A program made the position numbers and the translations under genes. Under the pieces are notes generated by a model. That model saw only the letters and a list, made by a program, of their open reading frames with translations. It searched no databases and had not been told where the DNA came from. Shown here piece by piece: positions 1-8,822 of a DNA stretch of 64,000 nt. Position 1 is the first letter of the stretch; each line of letters opens with the position of its first letter. The stretch spans positions 5,018 to 69,017 of the forward strand of contig JAFXPV010000073.1 in NCBI GenBank assembly GCA_017527625.1. The letters are read 5' to 3'. The stretch is from Bacteroidales bacterium. Lineage in GTDB: Bacteria > Bacteroidota > Bacteroidia > Bacteroidales > UBA932.

Positions 1-452
1 AAGACTGCGTGCGCTTCTACCTCGCCCATACGGAGCGCATCAACAACTGGGACCTTGTAGACCTGAGCTGCTACCCGCTGCTGGGAGAGTGGCTCCTGGA
101 CAAGGACCGCACGCTGCTCTACGACCTGGCACGGAACGGGAAAACCCTCTGGGAGCAGCGCATCGGAATGGTGAGTACTATGACCTTCGTGCGGCACGGA
201 CAACTGACGGACACTTTCGCCATCGCAGACATCCTGCTGCATCACAGCCACGACCTTATCCACAAAGCAGTAGGATGGCTCCTGCGCGAGGCCGGCAAGA
301 AAGACAAGCCTGCACTGACCGCATACTTGCTGGAACCGGAGCCCGACAGCCCCGGCCCACGCTATGCGACGATGCCGCGGACGATGCTCCGCTACGCGAT
401 TGAAAAATTTCCCGAAAGCGAACGCCAGGCCTTTCTCACCGGTCAAGCCTGA
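1..452 (+). CDS. AlkD-like DNA alkylation repair protein, 3' part only
   Basis: This is the C-terminal part of a DNA alkylation repair enzyme; the reading frame is open to the window edge, so the start lies outside and the GTG at position 9 is internal. The segments INNWDLVDLS, DLIHKAVGWLLREAGK and MPRTMLRYAIEKFP are typical of the HEAT-repeat AlkD family, which excises positively charged alkylated purines without base flipping. About 148 residues are visible of a usual 220-240. The gene converges on the leftward gene that ends at 470, with only 17 nt between them and no obvious terminator hairpin. Confidence 0.85.
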   Translation, partial: DCVRFYLAHTERINNWDLVDLSCYPLLGEWLLDKDRTLLYDLARNGKTLWEQRIGMVSTMTFVRHGQLTDTFAIADILLHHSHDLIHKAVGWLLREAGKKDKPALTAYLLEPEPDSPGPRYATMPRTMLRYAIEKFPESERQAFLTGQA

Positions 453-469
453 GAATCCCTCTCTGCAGT

Positions 470-790
470 CTAATGCTTGAAAATAGCGGCGAGGCCGAAG
501 GCGAGCAGGAAGCCGAGGGCGAGGATGCCTAACATTATGGCGCTGCCCTTCATCCCTTTCACCATCTGCTTGTCGACTTCCGGATTCTCGACGGTGTGGA
601 ACTTTCGCTGTCTGAGCAACAAAATCGTAGCAACGACGACAAAGACGAAATACAGCCCGCCCAAGATGGCCATAAACAAGCTGCCGTCAGAAATACCCAT
701 ATAAGTCCATAAAGCAGCCATCAACAGATAGATACAATACATCACCATCTGCGCCTTGAACTGTTTTTTAGTAATGCCCTTATTATCCAT
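470..790 (-). CDS. Small three-helix membrane protein, unknown function
   Basis: A 106-residue protein that I do not recognise. After a short polar N-terminus (MDNKGITKKQFKAQ) there are two hydrophobic segments around residues 15-35 and 38-60, a basic loop (LLLRQRKFHTVENPEVDKQ), and a final hydrophobic stretch near residues 82-104. It is probably an inner-membrane protein. Its ATG shares one base with the stop of the upstream DUF1295 gene (TAATG at 790), so the two are probably translationally coupled. Nothing in the sequence points to an enzymatic activity. Confidence 0.6.
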   Translation of the reverse strand: MDNKGITKKQFKAQMVMYCIYLLMAALWTYMGISDGSLFMAILGGLYFVFVVVATILLLRQRKFHTVENPEVDKQMVKGMKGSAIMLGILALGFLLAFGLAAIFKH

Positions 791-1740
791 TATTCTGAGT
801 ATTTTTTACCTGGGATGAAACGATTCACGCTCTGGCAGTAGCGCTCATACTCGGGATACTTGCCGCTGCTGATTTCTTCGGCCAGAGACGAGCTGCCCTG
901 GAACAGAACGACAAGCAGCAGCGCCCCGATGACGCTCCAGTTTACGATGCCTATGCCGGCACCGATGGAGAATATATAGAAGCACACCCAGATGCTCTGC
1001 TCCGCAAAATAATTGGGATGACGGCTGCGACTCCACAAGCCGTTAGTATTGAAGCCCTTGTTGTAAGGGGCCGGCAAGTCTGCAAGCTTGCGTCCTTCGG
1101 CCAGCATAGCGTGCTTGCGGGTCTGGAAGGCCCACTGCTGCTCGTCGGCGACTGTCTCCCAGATGATGAAGCCGAGCATCAGCACCGCAGCCACGCAATC
1201 CACCCATCCGAATGGAGCGTCGGACCGCATTGCCACCAAGGCCGGGAAAGTTGTCATAAGCACCAGAGCATTCTGGTATATCGAGATGAAGCCGAGGTCG
1301 AACAGAGCCCAGGCCCAGCGTTTGTTCTTGAAAGTCGGGCCAGAGCGCACCACCTCCCAGCGGTAGTCCTCCTCCCCTTCCCAGAACTTCAGCCTGTAAG
1401 CACCTTTGCGTGCGAAGTTGAAAGTCAGGCGGATGCCCCACAGTGTCGCGAGGACGGCCATCACCACCAGCCTCGGACTCATACCGCCCTTGGCGGCGAT
1501 GACCCAGGTGTAGGCGATGGGCAGCAAGCTCCAGAGCTTGTCCATCTGGCTGTTGTTGCCGGTGGCCTCACCCACGATGAAACAGAAGGCAGCGCTGCAG
1601 CCGGCGATGATAAGAAGGACCTTGAGCGCCTCCATCTGCGAAGCGTCAAGCATAGGACCGACTGTGAAATACAGAATCGGACAGACAATGATGGACAGGC
1701 CGAGAAGGGTCGCCATCAGTGGAATATTCAGTTTTTTCAT
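790..1740 (-). CDS. DUF1295 / steroid 5-alpha-reductase-like membrane enzyme
   Basis: A 316-residue polytopic membrane protein. The conserved C-terminal region has SRHPNYFAEQ followed by a hydrophobic segment and ends in KYPEYERYCQSVNRFIPG, the pattern of the DUF1295 family. That family belongs to the 3-oxo-5-alpha-steroid 4-dehydrogenase and isoprenylcysteine methyltransferase fold. The substrate cannot be told; members are usually annotated as NAD(P)H-dependent reductases of lipid-like molecules. It lies 22 nt downstream of the DUF418 gene and overlaps the next small membrane gene by one base, so it is part of a leftward operon starting at the acyl-CoA synthetase. The lipid-related neighbour fits a lipid substrate, which is inference only. 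Confidence 0.8.
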   Translation of the reverse strand: MKKLNIPLMATLLGLSIIVCPILYFTVGPMLDASQMEALKVLLIIAGCSAAFCFIVGEATGNNSQMDKLWSLLPIAYTWVIAAKGGMSPRLVVMAVLATLWGIRLTFNFARKGAYRLKFWEGEEDYRWEVVRSGPTFKNKRWAWALFDLGFISIYQNALVLMTTFPALVAMRSDAPFGWVDCVAAVLMLGFIIWETVADEQQWAFQTRKHAMLAEGRKLADLPAPYNKGFNTNGLWSRSRHPNYFAEQSIWVCFYIFSIGAGIGIVNWSVIGALLLVVLFQGSSSLAEEISSGKYPEYERYCQSVNRFIPGKKYSE

Positions 1741-1762
1741 AGTTAGAACAGGTTCATACAGG

Positions 1763-2920
1763 TTATTTGGAGGCCTCGTCGCTGCCGATCCACGTAAGCT
1801 TGCGCCAGATGGTTTCCAGTGGACCGCGTTTATGCTTGCGGGCCCACAGACGGAGCAACAATATCTGGAAGACTACGATGCCGATGCCCGTCAGGAAAGA
1901 CCAGGTAGTTCCGAGGACATTGTTGAGGGCCAGGCCCCAACCGTAGAATATGAAGCAGCCGAGAACTGACGACAACAAGTAGTTGGTCAGCGACATACGG
2001 CCGAAGAAACAAATGTGTGACAAGCTCTTGCGGAAGCCGTCGAAGCGATACCAGAGCAGCACGACACCCGACACGATCAGCATCAGGATGGCAAGGTTGT
2101 AAAGCGGATGCAGCAGGGCGTCCCCCTCGCCGAAACTTATTGAGCCACGGGCCCAGTGTCCCAGAATCGAGCCAGCAATGACAGCAGCGGCTGACACCGT
2201 CAGCACTATGCGCCACACCTTGCGGTGGTTGCCTTCATCGTAGAACAGCCTCAGACGGCCGAACAGGATGCCGAGGAAGAACAGCCCGAGGGTCTGAGTC
2301 ATACGGCCCTTGCCGATGAACCAGAGCAGGGACGTCAGGAAACCGTAGCGGAGGCTGGCACCGGCACATTCGAAGAAGTTGCCGTCAATGGCGGCACGGC
2401 CCATAGTCATATAGTATTTGCCCATCGCGGAGATATCGGGTTTCCATCCGCTCAGCAGGCTGTAGATCTCGATGGGCTGCACCAGCAGGAAGATGGTGAC
2501 GGCCCAGAGCACGGGCGTGGACAGGTATCCTGCCGGAATCATCAGCAGGCCGAGCAGAGCGTAGAAAGTGAGGATATCGCCATTGTAGAACGTCATATTG
2601 ATGACGCCGAAGCAGAACAGCAGCACCATACGCCACGCAAAGCGCAGCGAGAAGTCCCTGCCCTTCTGCTCCTGGTTGTCCCTCATAATGAAGAAACTCA
2701 GGCCGAACAGCAGAGCGAAGATGCCGTACATCTTGCCGGACAGCAGGACAGTCAGCAGGTTGAACACGAAACCGTCGCACGGGAGCGACAGCGAAGGATG
2801 CGCCGAGCCCAGGTTGAAATGCTCGACGGAGTGGTACAGGATGATGCCGACAACAGCTATGCCCCTGAGGGCGTCGGCAACTTCGATACGGCTGTTTCTT
2901 AGCCCTTTAGTCTTATACAT
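1763..2920 (-). CDS. DUF418 family membrane protein (YeiB-like)
   Basis: A 385-residue polytopic membrane protein. The N-terminal RIEVADALRGIAVVGIILYH and the C-terminal GRMSLTNYLLSSVLGCFIFY are the two hallmark regions of DUF418, a family distantly related to acyltransferase-3 membrane proteins and to heparan-alpha-glucosaminide N-acetyltransferase. Around ten transmembrane segments can be seen. Its biochemical role is unknown; transfer of an acyl group across the membrane is a plausible but unproven idea. It starts 27 nt after the stop of the acyl-CoA synthetase gene, so acyl-CoA supply and membrane acyl transfer may be linked. Confidence 0.8.
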   Translation of the reverse strand: MYKTKGLRNSRIEVADALRGIAVVGIILYHSVEHFNLGSAHPSLSLPCDGFVFNLLTVLLSGKMYGIFALLFGLSFFIMRDNQEQKGRDFSLRFAWRMVLLFCFGVINMTFYNGDILTFYALLGLLMIPAGYLSTPVLWAVTIFLLVQPIEIYSLLSGWKPDISAMGKYYMTMGRAAIDGNFFECAGASLRYGFLTSLLWFIGKGRMTQTLGLFFLGILFGRLRLFYDEGNHRKVWRIVLTVSAAAVIAGSILGHWARGSISFGEGDALLHPLYNLAILMLIVSGVVLLWYRFDGFRKSLSHICFFGRMSLTNYLLSSVLGCFIFYGWGLALNNVLGTTWSFLTGIGIVVFQILLLRLWARKHKRGPLETIWRKLTWIGSDEASK

Positions 2921-2947
2921 CGCAACGAATGGTGGAACCGGGACCTG

Positions 2948-4597
2948 CTATGAATACAGGAACCTCTTGATACTCATCTTAGGTGTCTTCTCGAAAGGTT
3001 TGTCCTGAAGCTCTACCTTGGCCAGCTGGCTGTACATCGGCAGCACCTTGTTGGCGCCCTTACGGATAGCTTCGGCAAAGTCTGCAAGTCCCTCCTCGGT
3101 GCCGGGCAGATTGTTCTGGTCGGGATATACCAGCGCGACAAGCTTGCCCGCGCGGTCTACCACCACGCTCTCAGCCACACCAGGCTGGTTGTTAACCATA
3201 GCCTCAACCTCTTCGGGATATATGTTCTGGCCGTTGGCCGAAAGGATCATACTCTTGCTGCGGCCGCGGATGAAGACGTTGCCGTCGGCATCCATCGTGC
3301 CGAGGTCTCCGGTGCGCAGCCATCCGTCTTCGGTGAAAGCGCCGGCGCTGGCCTCTTCATTCTTGTAATAGCCGAGGCATACGCTCTGGCCGCGAGCCTG
3401 GATCTCACCTGCTACGTGCTCGGGATCTTCAGAGTCTATGCGGATCTCTACGATGTCGATGGCGCGGCCGCAGGAACCCTGGACATACTCCTGCCACGGG
3501 CGGTAAGCCAGCAGCGGGCAGGCCTCTGTCATACCGTAGCCTACTGTGTAAGGGAACTTGATGGCACGGAACCACTTCTCAACCTCGGGATTGAGCGGAG
3601 CGCCGCCCATAATGAACGAAGCGACATTCCCGCCGAAGGCATTGTAAAGACCGTCCTTGATCTTCTTGAAGATAATCTGACGCACGCCGGGGATGGCTGT
3701 CAGCACTTTCACTGCAGGCTTCTCCACGACGGGTTTGATCTTGCTCTTGTATATCTTCTCCATCACCAGCGGCACGGTCACCAGCAGGTGAGGTTTATAA
3801 TCGGCATAGGCTTTGAGCAGGACAGCCGGGGTCGGGGTCTTGCCCAGCCAGTACATACTGCAGCCGTTGCATACCTGGTACATAAACTCGATCATCAGAC
3901 CGTACATATGGGCCATAGGCAGCATAGTCACCATATTGAAGTCAGGCTTGATGGGCATCCAGCGGTTGCAGTAGTCTATCATCGCACTCATATTGCGGCG
4001 GGACAGCATCACACCCTTCGGATTGCCGGTAGAACCTGAGGTATAGTTGATGATTGCGAGTTCGTCCATATTGTCGGTGGCATAATTGAGGTCGTCGGGA
4101 CCGAGGCCCTTCGGATATTTGGCGGCATAGGCAGCCTCCATACCATCGAACGCCTCTTTGACCTTGTCGTCAGCCGCGAAGAGCAGTTCCCACTTCTCGA
4201 TGTTGACGGCGAAACGCAGTTTGGGCATAGCCTTGACGTCCATCTTCGCCCATTTGGCGCCGGTGGTGAAAAGGCCAACACTGTCTGAGTGATCTACGAG
4301 GTTGCAGACGCTGTCAGGGGTGAAATCGAAGAGGATGGGCACTGCCACGGCACCGTAGGTGTTGATGCCGAGGAACACCATTCCCCAGCGGGCGCAGTTA
4401 TGGGCGCATATAGCCACTTTGTCTTCCTTGGGCCTGATGCCGGCTGCAGTCATAAACAGGCTGAGTTTTTCGATGCGGACAGCCATCTCGCCGAAGCTGT
4501 AGCTCTCGCCCCCGACGTCGTTGAGGGCCTTTTTGTCCCAGAATCTGCGGACTGAGTCCTGAAGACTCGCAATGTAGTGAGGATATTCTGTTACCAT
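2948..4597 (-). CDS. Long-chain fatty-acid--CoA ligase (AMP-forming)
   Basis: A 549-residue adenylate-forming enzyme that would activate a fatty acid to acyl-CoA in the cytoplasm. The ATP-binding P-loop motif YTSGSTGNPKGVMLS lies near residue 185, the adenylate motif GYGMTEACP near 355, and WLRTGDLGTMDADG and GRSKSMILSANGQNIYPEE near 430-465. The last reaches the hinge and C-terminal subdomain. The C-terminal lysine region (KTPKMSIKRF) is present. Length and motif order fit FadD15-type long-chain ligases. It is the first gene of the leftward set that continues into DUF418 and DUF1295 membrane proteins, and it diverges from the GH92 gene across an 89-bp gap. Confidence 0.9.
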   Translation of the reverse strand: MVTEYPHYIASLQDSVRRFWDKKALNDVGGESYSFGEMAVRIEKLSLFMTAAGIRPKEDKVAICAHNCARWGMVFLGINTYGAVAVPILFDFTPDSVCNLVDHSDSVGLFTTGAKWAKMDVKAMPKLRFAVNIEKWELLFAADDKVKEAFDGMEAAYAAKYPKGLGPDDLNYATDNMDELAIINYTSGSTGNPKGVMLSRRNMSAMIDYCNRWMPIKPDFNMVTMLPMAHMYGLMIEFMYQVCNGCSMYWLGKTPTPAVLLKAYADYKPHLLVTVPLVMEKIYKSKIKPVVEKPAVKVLTAIPGVRQIIFKKIKDGLYNAFGGNVASFIMGGAPLNPEVEKWFRAIKFPYTVGYGMTEACPLLAYRPWQEYVQGSCGRAIDIVEIRIDSEDPEHVAGEIQARGQSVCLGYYKNEEASAGAFTEDGWLRTGDLGTMDADGNVFIRGRSKSMILSANGQNIYPEEVEAMVNNQPGVAESVVVDRAGKLVALVYPDQNNLPGTEEGLADFAEAIRKGANKVLPMYSQLAKVELQDKPFEKTPKMSIKRFLYS

Positions 4598-4622
4598 AAT
4601 AGTTTAGGTTTTTCAAGTACAA

Positions 4623-4630
4623 TAACTTTG
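4623..4630 (+). promoter_or_regulatory. Candidate -7 box for the GH92 gene
   Basis: TAACTTTG fits the Bacteroidota -7 consensus TAnnTTTG and lies 56 nt before the GH92 start. A second near match, TAACTTTC, follows about 35 nt later. The -33 element is poor (TTTA around 4603, with short spacing), so this is only a candidate. Confidence 0.35.
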
Positions 4631-4686
4631 CAAGATACGCAAAAAAGCGGATTATTGCTAACTTTCGCCGCCAAAGAATCCAACAG

Positions 4687-7191
4687 ATGAATCTGAAACA
4701 CACCCTTATATGCGCCTTCGCCGCGACGATGATGCTGGCAGGCTGCAAGAACAACTCCGGCCAGAGCGGCGTCCAGAGCACAAATACAGGCGTCGCCGAA
4801 CAGACATCAGAACGTCCTTCGGATGGTCCTGGGACTTCTTTCAGTCCCGTATCATACGTCGATCCCTTCATCGGTACCGACGGAATGGGCCACACCTTCC
4901 CGGGAGCCTGCGTGCCTTTCGGCGGAGTTCAGGTCAGTCCTGACACCGACACCATACCTCACAATGTCGCCGGCAAATACCAGAGCGAGGTCTACTCCCT
5001 CTGCGCAGGATACCGCTACAGCGACAACACCATCACCGGCTTCTCCCACACCCATCTGAGCGGCACCGGCCACTCTGACCTCGGAGACGTGCTGCTGATG
5101 CCGACTGTCGGCACTCTGCGTCTCAACCCGGGGACAGCCGCCCTGCCTGAAGACGGCTACCGAAGCCGCTTCAGCCACGACAGCGAGACCGCGACGCCAG
5201 GTTACTACGCCGTTACACTGTCTGACTACGGTATACGCGCCGAAGTCACCGCCACGACCCGCACCGCCCGTCACCGCTACACCTTCCCCTCCCCGGATTC
5301 CGAGCGCCATCTGGTGGCCGACCTGTCGCACGGCATCTACAACTATGAGGGCAAGACCCTCTGGGCCAGCGTCCGTATGCACGGCGACAACCTGCTCACG
5401 GGCTACCGCATCACCCAGGGCTGGGCACGCGAGCGCTATACCTATTTCGCAATACGGTTCTCCAGACCTGTAAAGGAATATGGATACAAAGAAAGCGTCC
5501 CCTCCGCCTACAACGGTTTCTGGAGGAAGTTCAAGGTGAACCGCAACTTTCCCGAGATGGCCGGTCGCGGCATCGTCTGCTGGTTCGACTTCGACTGGGA
5601 CGGAGCCTCCGACAACACTCTGGAAGTGGAAGTGGCCCTCAGCTCTACTTCCGCAGAAGGAGCCCTGAAGAATCTGGCAGCGGAGGCTGACGGACGAAGT
5701 TTCGACGAGATTGCAGAAGCAGCCGCAGCCGACTGGAACCGCGAACTCGGCAAACTCTCGGCCACCGGCTCTGACGACCAGCTGCGTATGCTCTACACCT
5801 CTCTTTACCACACGATGATCAATCCTTCAATATACAGCGACGTGGACGGAGCCTACCGCGGCCTGGACGGAGAAATCCACCACAGCGGCGACAGTGACAA
5901 CTACACCGTCTTCTCCCTTTGGGACACATACCGTGCCGAGCATCCCCTGCTCCTGCTGATGCATCCCGGCCGCGCCCACGATATGGCTGCGTCGATGCTC
6001 GAACACCAGCAGCAGAGCGCCCACGGCCTGCTCCCCATCTGGTCCCTGATGGGCAACGAAGGATGGTGTATGAGCGGTTACCACGCGGTGTCAGTGCTCA
6101 GCGACGTAGTGGCCTACGATCTTGAAGCCCTCAAGAACGGTCCCAGCCTCGCCACCCAGCTGGCATTCGGCGCGACTGTCGCCAAGGAAGGACAGCAGAT
6201 CAGCCCCAGGAGCTGCCTTGAAGCAATGACCGCCACTGCCACGGTGCCTTATCTTGAGGGCCTGGGAGCATACATCGAGAAGGGCTACGTGCCGCTGGAG
6301 TCATCATCCACCGGAGCTTCCACCACCCTTGAATACGCTTACGACGACTGGACCATCTACCGCACGGCAGAGCGTCTCGGGCAGAAGGAAACAGCCGAGA
6401 CATACCGACAGCGCGCGCTGAACTACCGCAATCTCTTCGACGGCGTCAGTCCCTACGCAAGGGCCCGTCACGCCGACGGCAGCTGGAAGACCCCTTCAGA
6501 CCCGCGCCAGACCTACGGCGAAGGCTTCATCGAGGGCAATTCCTACAATTTCTCCTTCCACGTCCCGCACGATGTCGAGGGCCTCATCTCCCTGATGGGC
6601 GGTGAGCAGCGCTTCCTCGGCATCCTCGACACCCTCTTCCGCGAGCCTCTCGCCCCTGAATACTACGCCGACAACGAAGACATAGAGGCTTCCTGCCTCA
6701 TAGGCGGCTATGTTCACGGCAACGAGCCGTCCCACCACATCCCCTACCTCTTCCAGTGGACTGCAGAGCCCTGGAGGACAGCGTACTGGATCAGGGAAAT
6801 AATGAACCGTATGTATGTCCCCAGACGGGACGGCCTGGGCGGCAACGACGACTGCGGGCAGATGAGCGCCTGGTACATCTTCTCGGCTATGGGCTTCTAC
6901 CCTGTCTGCCCCGGCAGCGGAGAATACGTCCTCGGAGCGCCCTATCTGCCTGAGATGTCCCTCAACCTGGACAACGGCAAGACCTTCACCGTCAAGGCTC
7001 CGGGAGTCAGCGACGAGGCCCGCTACGTCAAGGCCGTGAAGCTCAACGGCAAGCCCTACAGCAAACGCTTCCTGACCCAGGAGGACATCCTGGACGGCGG
7101 CGTGCTGGAGTTCGAGATGACCGACAGCCCCGCACAGCAGGCTGCTCCCGCCCCTGAAGACCTTCCCTACTCACTGTCCCGTGTTTTGTAA
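4687..7191 (+). CDS. GH92 family alpha-mannosidase, lipoprotein
   Basis: An 834-residue glycoside hydrolase of family 92, calcium-dependent exo-alpha-mannosidases that trim N-glycan or yeast mannan mannose by inversion. A lipoprotein signal peptide ends at Cys20 (MMLAGC), which suggests a cell-surface or periplasmic location. The family opening VSYVDPFIGTDGMGHTFPG begins near residue 57. The acid-region GNEPSHHIPYLF puts Glu at about 680, and the GGNDDCGQMSAWYIFSAMGF region near 720 carries the acidic residues that coordinate calcium and activate water in this family. It precedes the kinase/peptidase/PqqD cassette by 40 nt and lies about 5.6 kb upstream of a GH27, so host or fungal glycan trimming is likely. 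The exact linkage cannot be read from sequence. Confidence 0.93.
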   Translation: MNLKHTLICAFAATMMLAGCKNNSGQSGVQSTNTGVAEQTSERPSDGPGTSFSPVSYVDPFIGTDGMGHTFPGACVPFGGVQVSPDTDTIPHNVAGKYQSEVYSLCAGYRYSDNTITGFSHTHLSGTGHSDLGDVLLMPTVGTLRLNPGTAALPEDGYRSRFSHDSETATPGYYAVTLSDYGIRAEVTATTRTARHRYTFPSPDSERHLVADLSHGIYNYEGKTLWASVRMHGDNLLTGYRITQGWARERYTYFAIRFSRPVKEYGYKESVPSAYNGFWRKFKVNRNFPEMAGRGIVCWFDFDWDGASDNTLEVEVALSSTSAEGALKNLAAEADGRSFDEIAEAAAADWNRELGKLSATGSDDQLRMLYTSLYHTMINPSIYSDVDGAYRGLDGEIHHSGDSDNYTVFSLWDTYRAEHPLLLLMHPGRAHDMAASMLEHQQQSAHGLLPIWSLMGNEGWCMSGYHAVSVLSDVVAYDLEALKNGPSLATQLAFGATVAKEGQQISPRSCLEAMTATATVPYLEGLGAYIEKGYVPLESSSTGASTTLEYAYDDWTIYRTAERLGQKETAETYRQRALNYRNLFDGVSPYARARHADGSWKTPSDPRQTYGEGFIEGNSYNFSFHVPHDVEGLISLMGGEQRFLGILDTLFREPLAPEYYADNEDIEASCLIGGYVHGNEPSHHIPYLFQWTAEPWRTAYWIREIMNRMYVPRRDGLGGNDDCGQMSAWYIFSAMGFYPVCPGSGEYVLGAPYLPEMSLNLDNGKTFTVKAPGVSDEARYVKAVKLNGKPYSKRFLTQEDILDGGVLEFEMTDSPAQQAAPAPEDLPYSLSRVL

Positions 7192-7231
7192 AAAATCCGT
7201 ATCTTAGTGTTTTGCTACGAAAGCGGCAGCT

Positions 7232-8095
7232 ATGAAGACATCTTACTACACAGTAGCGGAGCATCTTTTCTCGGTGGTGGCTCAGGACAAAATCCTGGCC
7301 GCTATGCGCAATTACGAACCGTTCCGAACGGCTGCCGTGGAAGACTCCCCCTCCCTGCTTTTCCGCCTGAGGGTCGACGACGCCCCCGGCGTGAAATACA
7401 TCGAGGAGACCCGCCAGGACGAGGAAGGCCAGGTGATAGTGTGCGGCCACACCGGCCTGCACGAGCCTGTCTTCGAGTTTATCTGGGACGGGCGCACCGC
7501 CGGCTGGCTGGTATGCACCCAGGACTACCGCGAAGGCACTCTCCACCTCAGCGGCCATCTGGTCAAGGCTGCTCTTGACAACGCGCTGATGGTTCTGTTC
7601 GCGATGGCTTCGTCGGTCCGCAGCACCGCACTGTTCCACTCTGCAGTAGTGAGCTATCAAGGCAAGGGCTATATGTTCCTCGGCCGCAGCGGCACCGGCA
7701 AAAGCACCCACGCCAGCCTGTGGAGACGCTACATCGAAGGCACTGAGCTGATGAACGACGACAACCCCGCCGTGCGCATCCGTCCCGACGGCACTGCAAT
7801 GGTCTACGGCACGCCCTGGAGCGGCAAGACGCCCTGCTACCGCAACGTCAGCTGCCCTGTCGGCGGCATCGTACTGCTCAGTCAGGCGCCGTATAACGAA
7901 ATAAAGAGGCTGAAGGGCATCGAGGCATACGCAGCCGTTATGCCGAGCATATCAGGAAAGCGCTGGGACAGATCCATCGCAGACGGCCTCCACGAAACCG
8001 AAAACGAACTTGCAGGCAAGGTGCCGGTATGGCATCTGGACTGCCTTCCCGACGAGGCTGCTGCCCAATTGTGTAAAAAAAGCATCACTGAATGA
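7232..8095 (+). CDS. HPr-kinase-like P-loop protein of a RiPP-like cassette
   Basis: A 287-residue protein with the C-terminal domain of HPr kinase/phosphorylase. Walker A GRSGTGKST is at residues 151-159, preceded by LFHSAVV and followed by ELMNDDNPAVR (about 172-182), where HprK-type enzymes have their catalytic Asp pair, then GTPWSGKT near 193-200. The N-terminal 130 residues match nothing I know. Bacteroidota do not use HprK for carbon catabolite control, and there is no PTS gene here. Related stand-alone domains occur in lasso-peptide clusters, where they phosphorylate precursor peptides. It overlaps the next gene by 4 nt (ATGA), so the cassette is co-translated. Kinase activity and target are inference. 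Confidence 0.75.
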   Translation: MKTSYYTVAEHLFSVVAQDKILAAMRNYEPFRTAAVEDSPSLLFRLRVDDAPGVKYIEETRQDEEGQVIVCGHTGLHEPVFEFIWDGRTAGWLVCTQDYREGTLHLSGHLVKAALDNALMVLFAMASSVRSTALFHSAVVSYQGKGYMFLGRSGTGKSTHASLWRRYIEGTELMNDDNPAVRIRPDGTAMVYGTPWSGKTPCYRNVSCPVGGIVLLSQAPYNEIKRLKGIEAYAAVMPSISGKRWDRSIADGLHETENELAGKVPVWHLDCLPDEAAAQLCKKSITE

Positions 8096-8538
8096 CAGAC
8101 GCCGTCATCATAAGGGAAGCGGTGAAGCTGGTGGATGACGGAGTGAGCGTGACCTTCCCCGTCAAAGGGAGGAGTATGATTCCCTTCATCGTCGGGGGCA
8201 GGGACAGTGTCATCCTGCAGAAGCCGGGCAGCCTGGAGCCCGGGCTGGTGGTGCTGGCCGAGATTTCCCCGGATCATTTCGTGCTGCACCGCATCATAGA
8301 CATATCGCCGGACGGGATGAAGATAACCCTGATGGGTGACGGCAATGTGAGGGGTACAGAGACCTGCACGCCCTCTACGGTGCTGGCCCGCGCCACCCAC
8401 GTAGTGGATACCGAAGGACGCATAATCCCGCTCGAGTCGGAAGCCCGGCTTAGAAGGGCGAGACTCTGGCGCAGGCTGCTGCCGCTGCGCAGGTACCTGC
8501 TTGTAATAATGAGAAGGACAATTAAAAAATACGCATAG
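8092..8538 (+). CDS. S24/S26 family signal-peptidase-like protein (Ser-His type)
   Basis: A 148-residue protein with the S26 signal-peptidase core. GRSMIPF places the nucleophile at Ser28, VLHRIIDI puts His66 where Gram-positive SipW and ER-type signal peptidases carry their catalytic His (bacterial LepB has Lys), and TLMGDGN is the box-E-like segment. There is no N-terminal transmembrane anchor; a basic, partly hydrophobic tail (RRLLPLRRYLLVIMRR) ends the protein. It starts inside the stop of the kinase-like gene and lies 2 nt before the PqqD gene. The context suggests leader-peptide removal in peptide maturation. Whether it acts in the cytoplasm or at the membrane is unclear. Confidence 0.75.
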   Translation: MTDAVIIREAVKLVDDGVSVTFPVKGRSMIPFIVGGRDSVILQKPGSLEPGLVVLAEISPDHFVLHRIIDISPDGMKITLMGDGNVRGTETCTPSTVLARATHVVDTEGRIIPLESEARLRRARLWRRLLPLRRYLLVIMRRTIKKYA

Positions 8539-8540
8539 AT

Positions 8541-8810
8541 ATGAAAATCAAGAAAGGATTTGTGCTGCGCGAAGTCTGCGGCCAGAACGTAATCGTCGGA
8601 GAAGGCCTAGAGGCCATAAATTTCGGCCGTATGCTGAGCCTGAACGACACTGCCGCCTGGATCTGGAAAGAAGCTATGAGGCAAGGCGAATTCACCGCCG
8701 ACACCCTGGCCGTGGCGATGTGCGAAGAATATGACGTCACTCCCGAGCGCGCACTGGCCGACATCAAGGCCACTCTTGAGCAGTGGCTCGACCTCAAAGT
8801 CATCGAATAG
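8541..8810 (+). CDS. PqqD family protein (RiPP recognition element-like)
   Basis: An 89-residue PqqD-like protein. After a basic start (MKIKKGFVLREV) it has the beta-hairpin GQNVIVGEG, the conserved FGRMLSLNDTAAWIW segment and a winged C-terminal helix region (DVTPERALADIKATLEQW). This is the small winged-helix fold that binds leader peptides of ribosomally made, modified peptides. It lies 2 nt after the peptidase gene and 12 nt before the ABC transporter gene. In lasso-peptide clusters this role is called B1. No gene encoding a precursor peptide, radical SAM enzyme, transglutaminase-like protease or Asn-synthetase-like cyclase lies beside it, so its peptide partner is unknown. Confidence 0.85.
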   Translation: MKIKKGFVLREVCGQNVIVGEGLEAINFGRMLSLNDTAAWIWKEAMRQGEFTADTLAVAMCEEYDVTPERALADIKATLEQWLDLKVIE

Positions 8811-8822
8811 TTCCTACCCTGT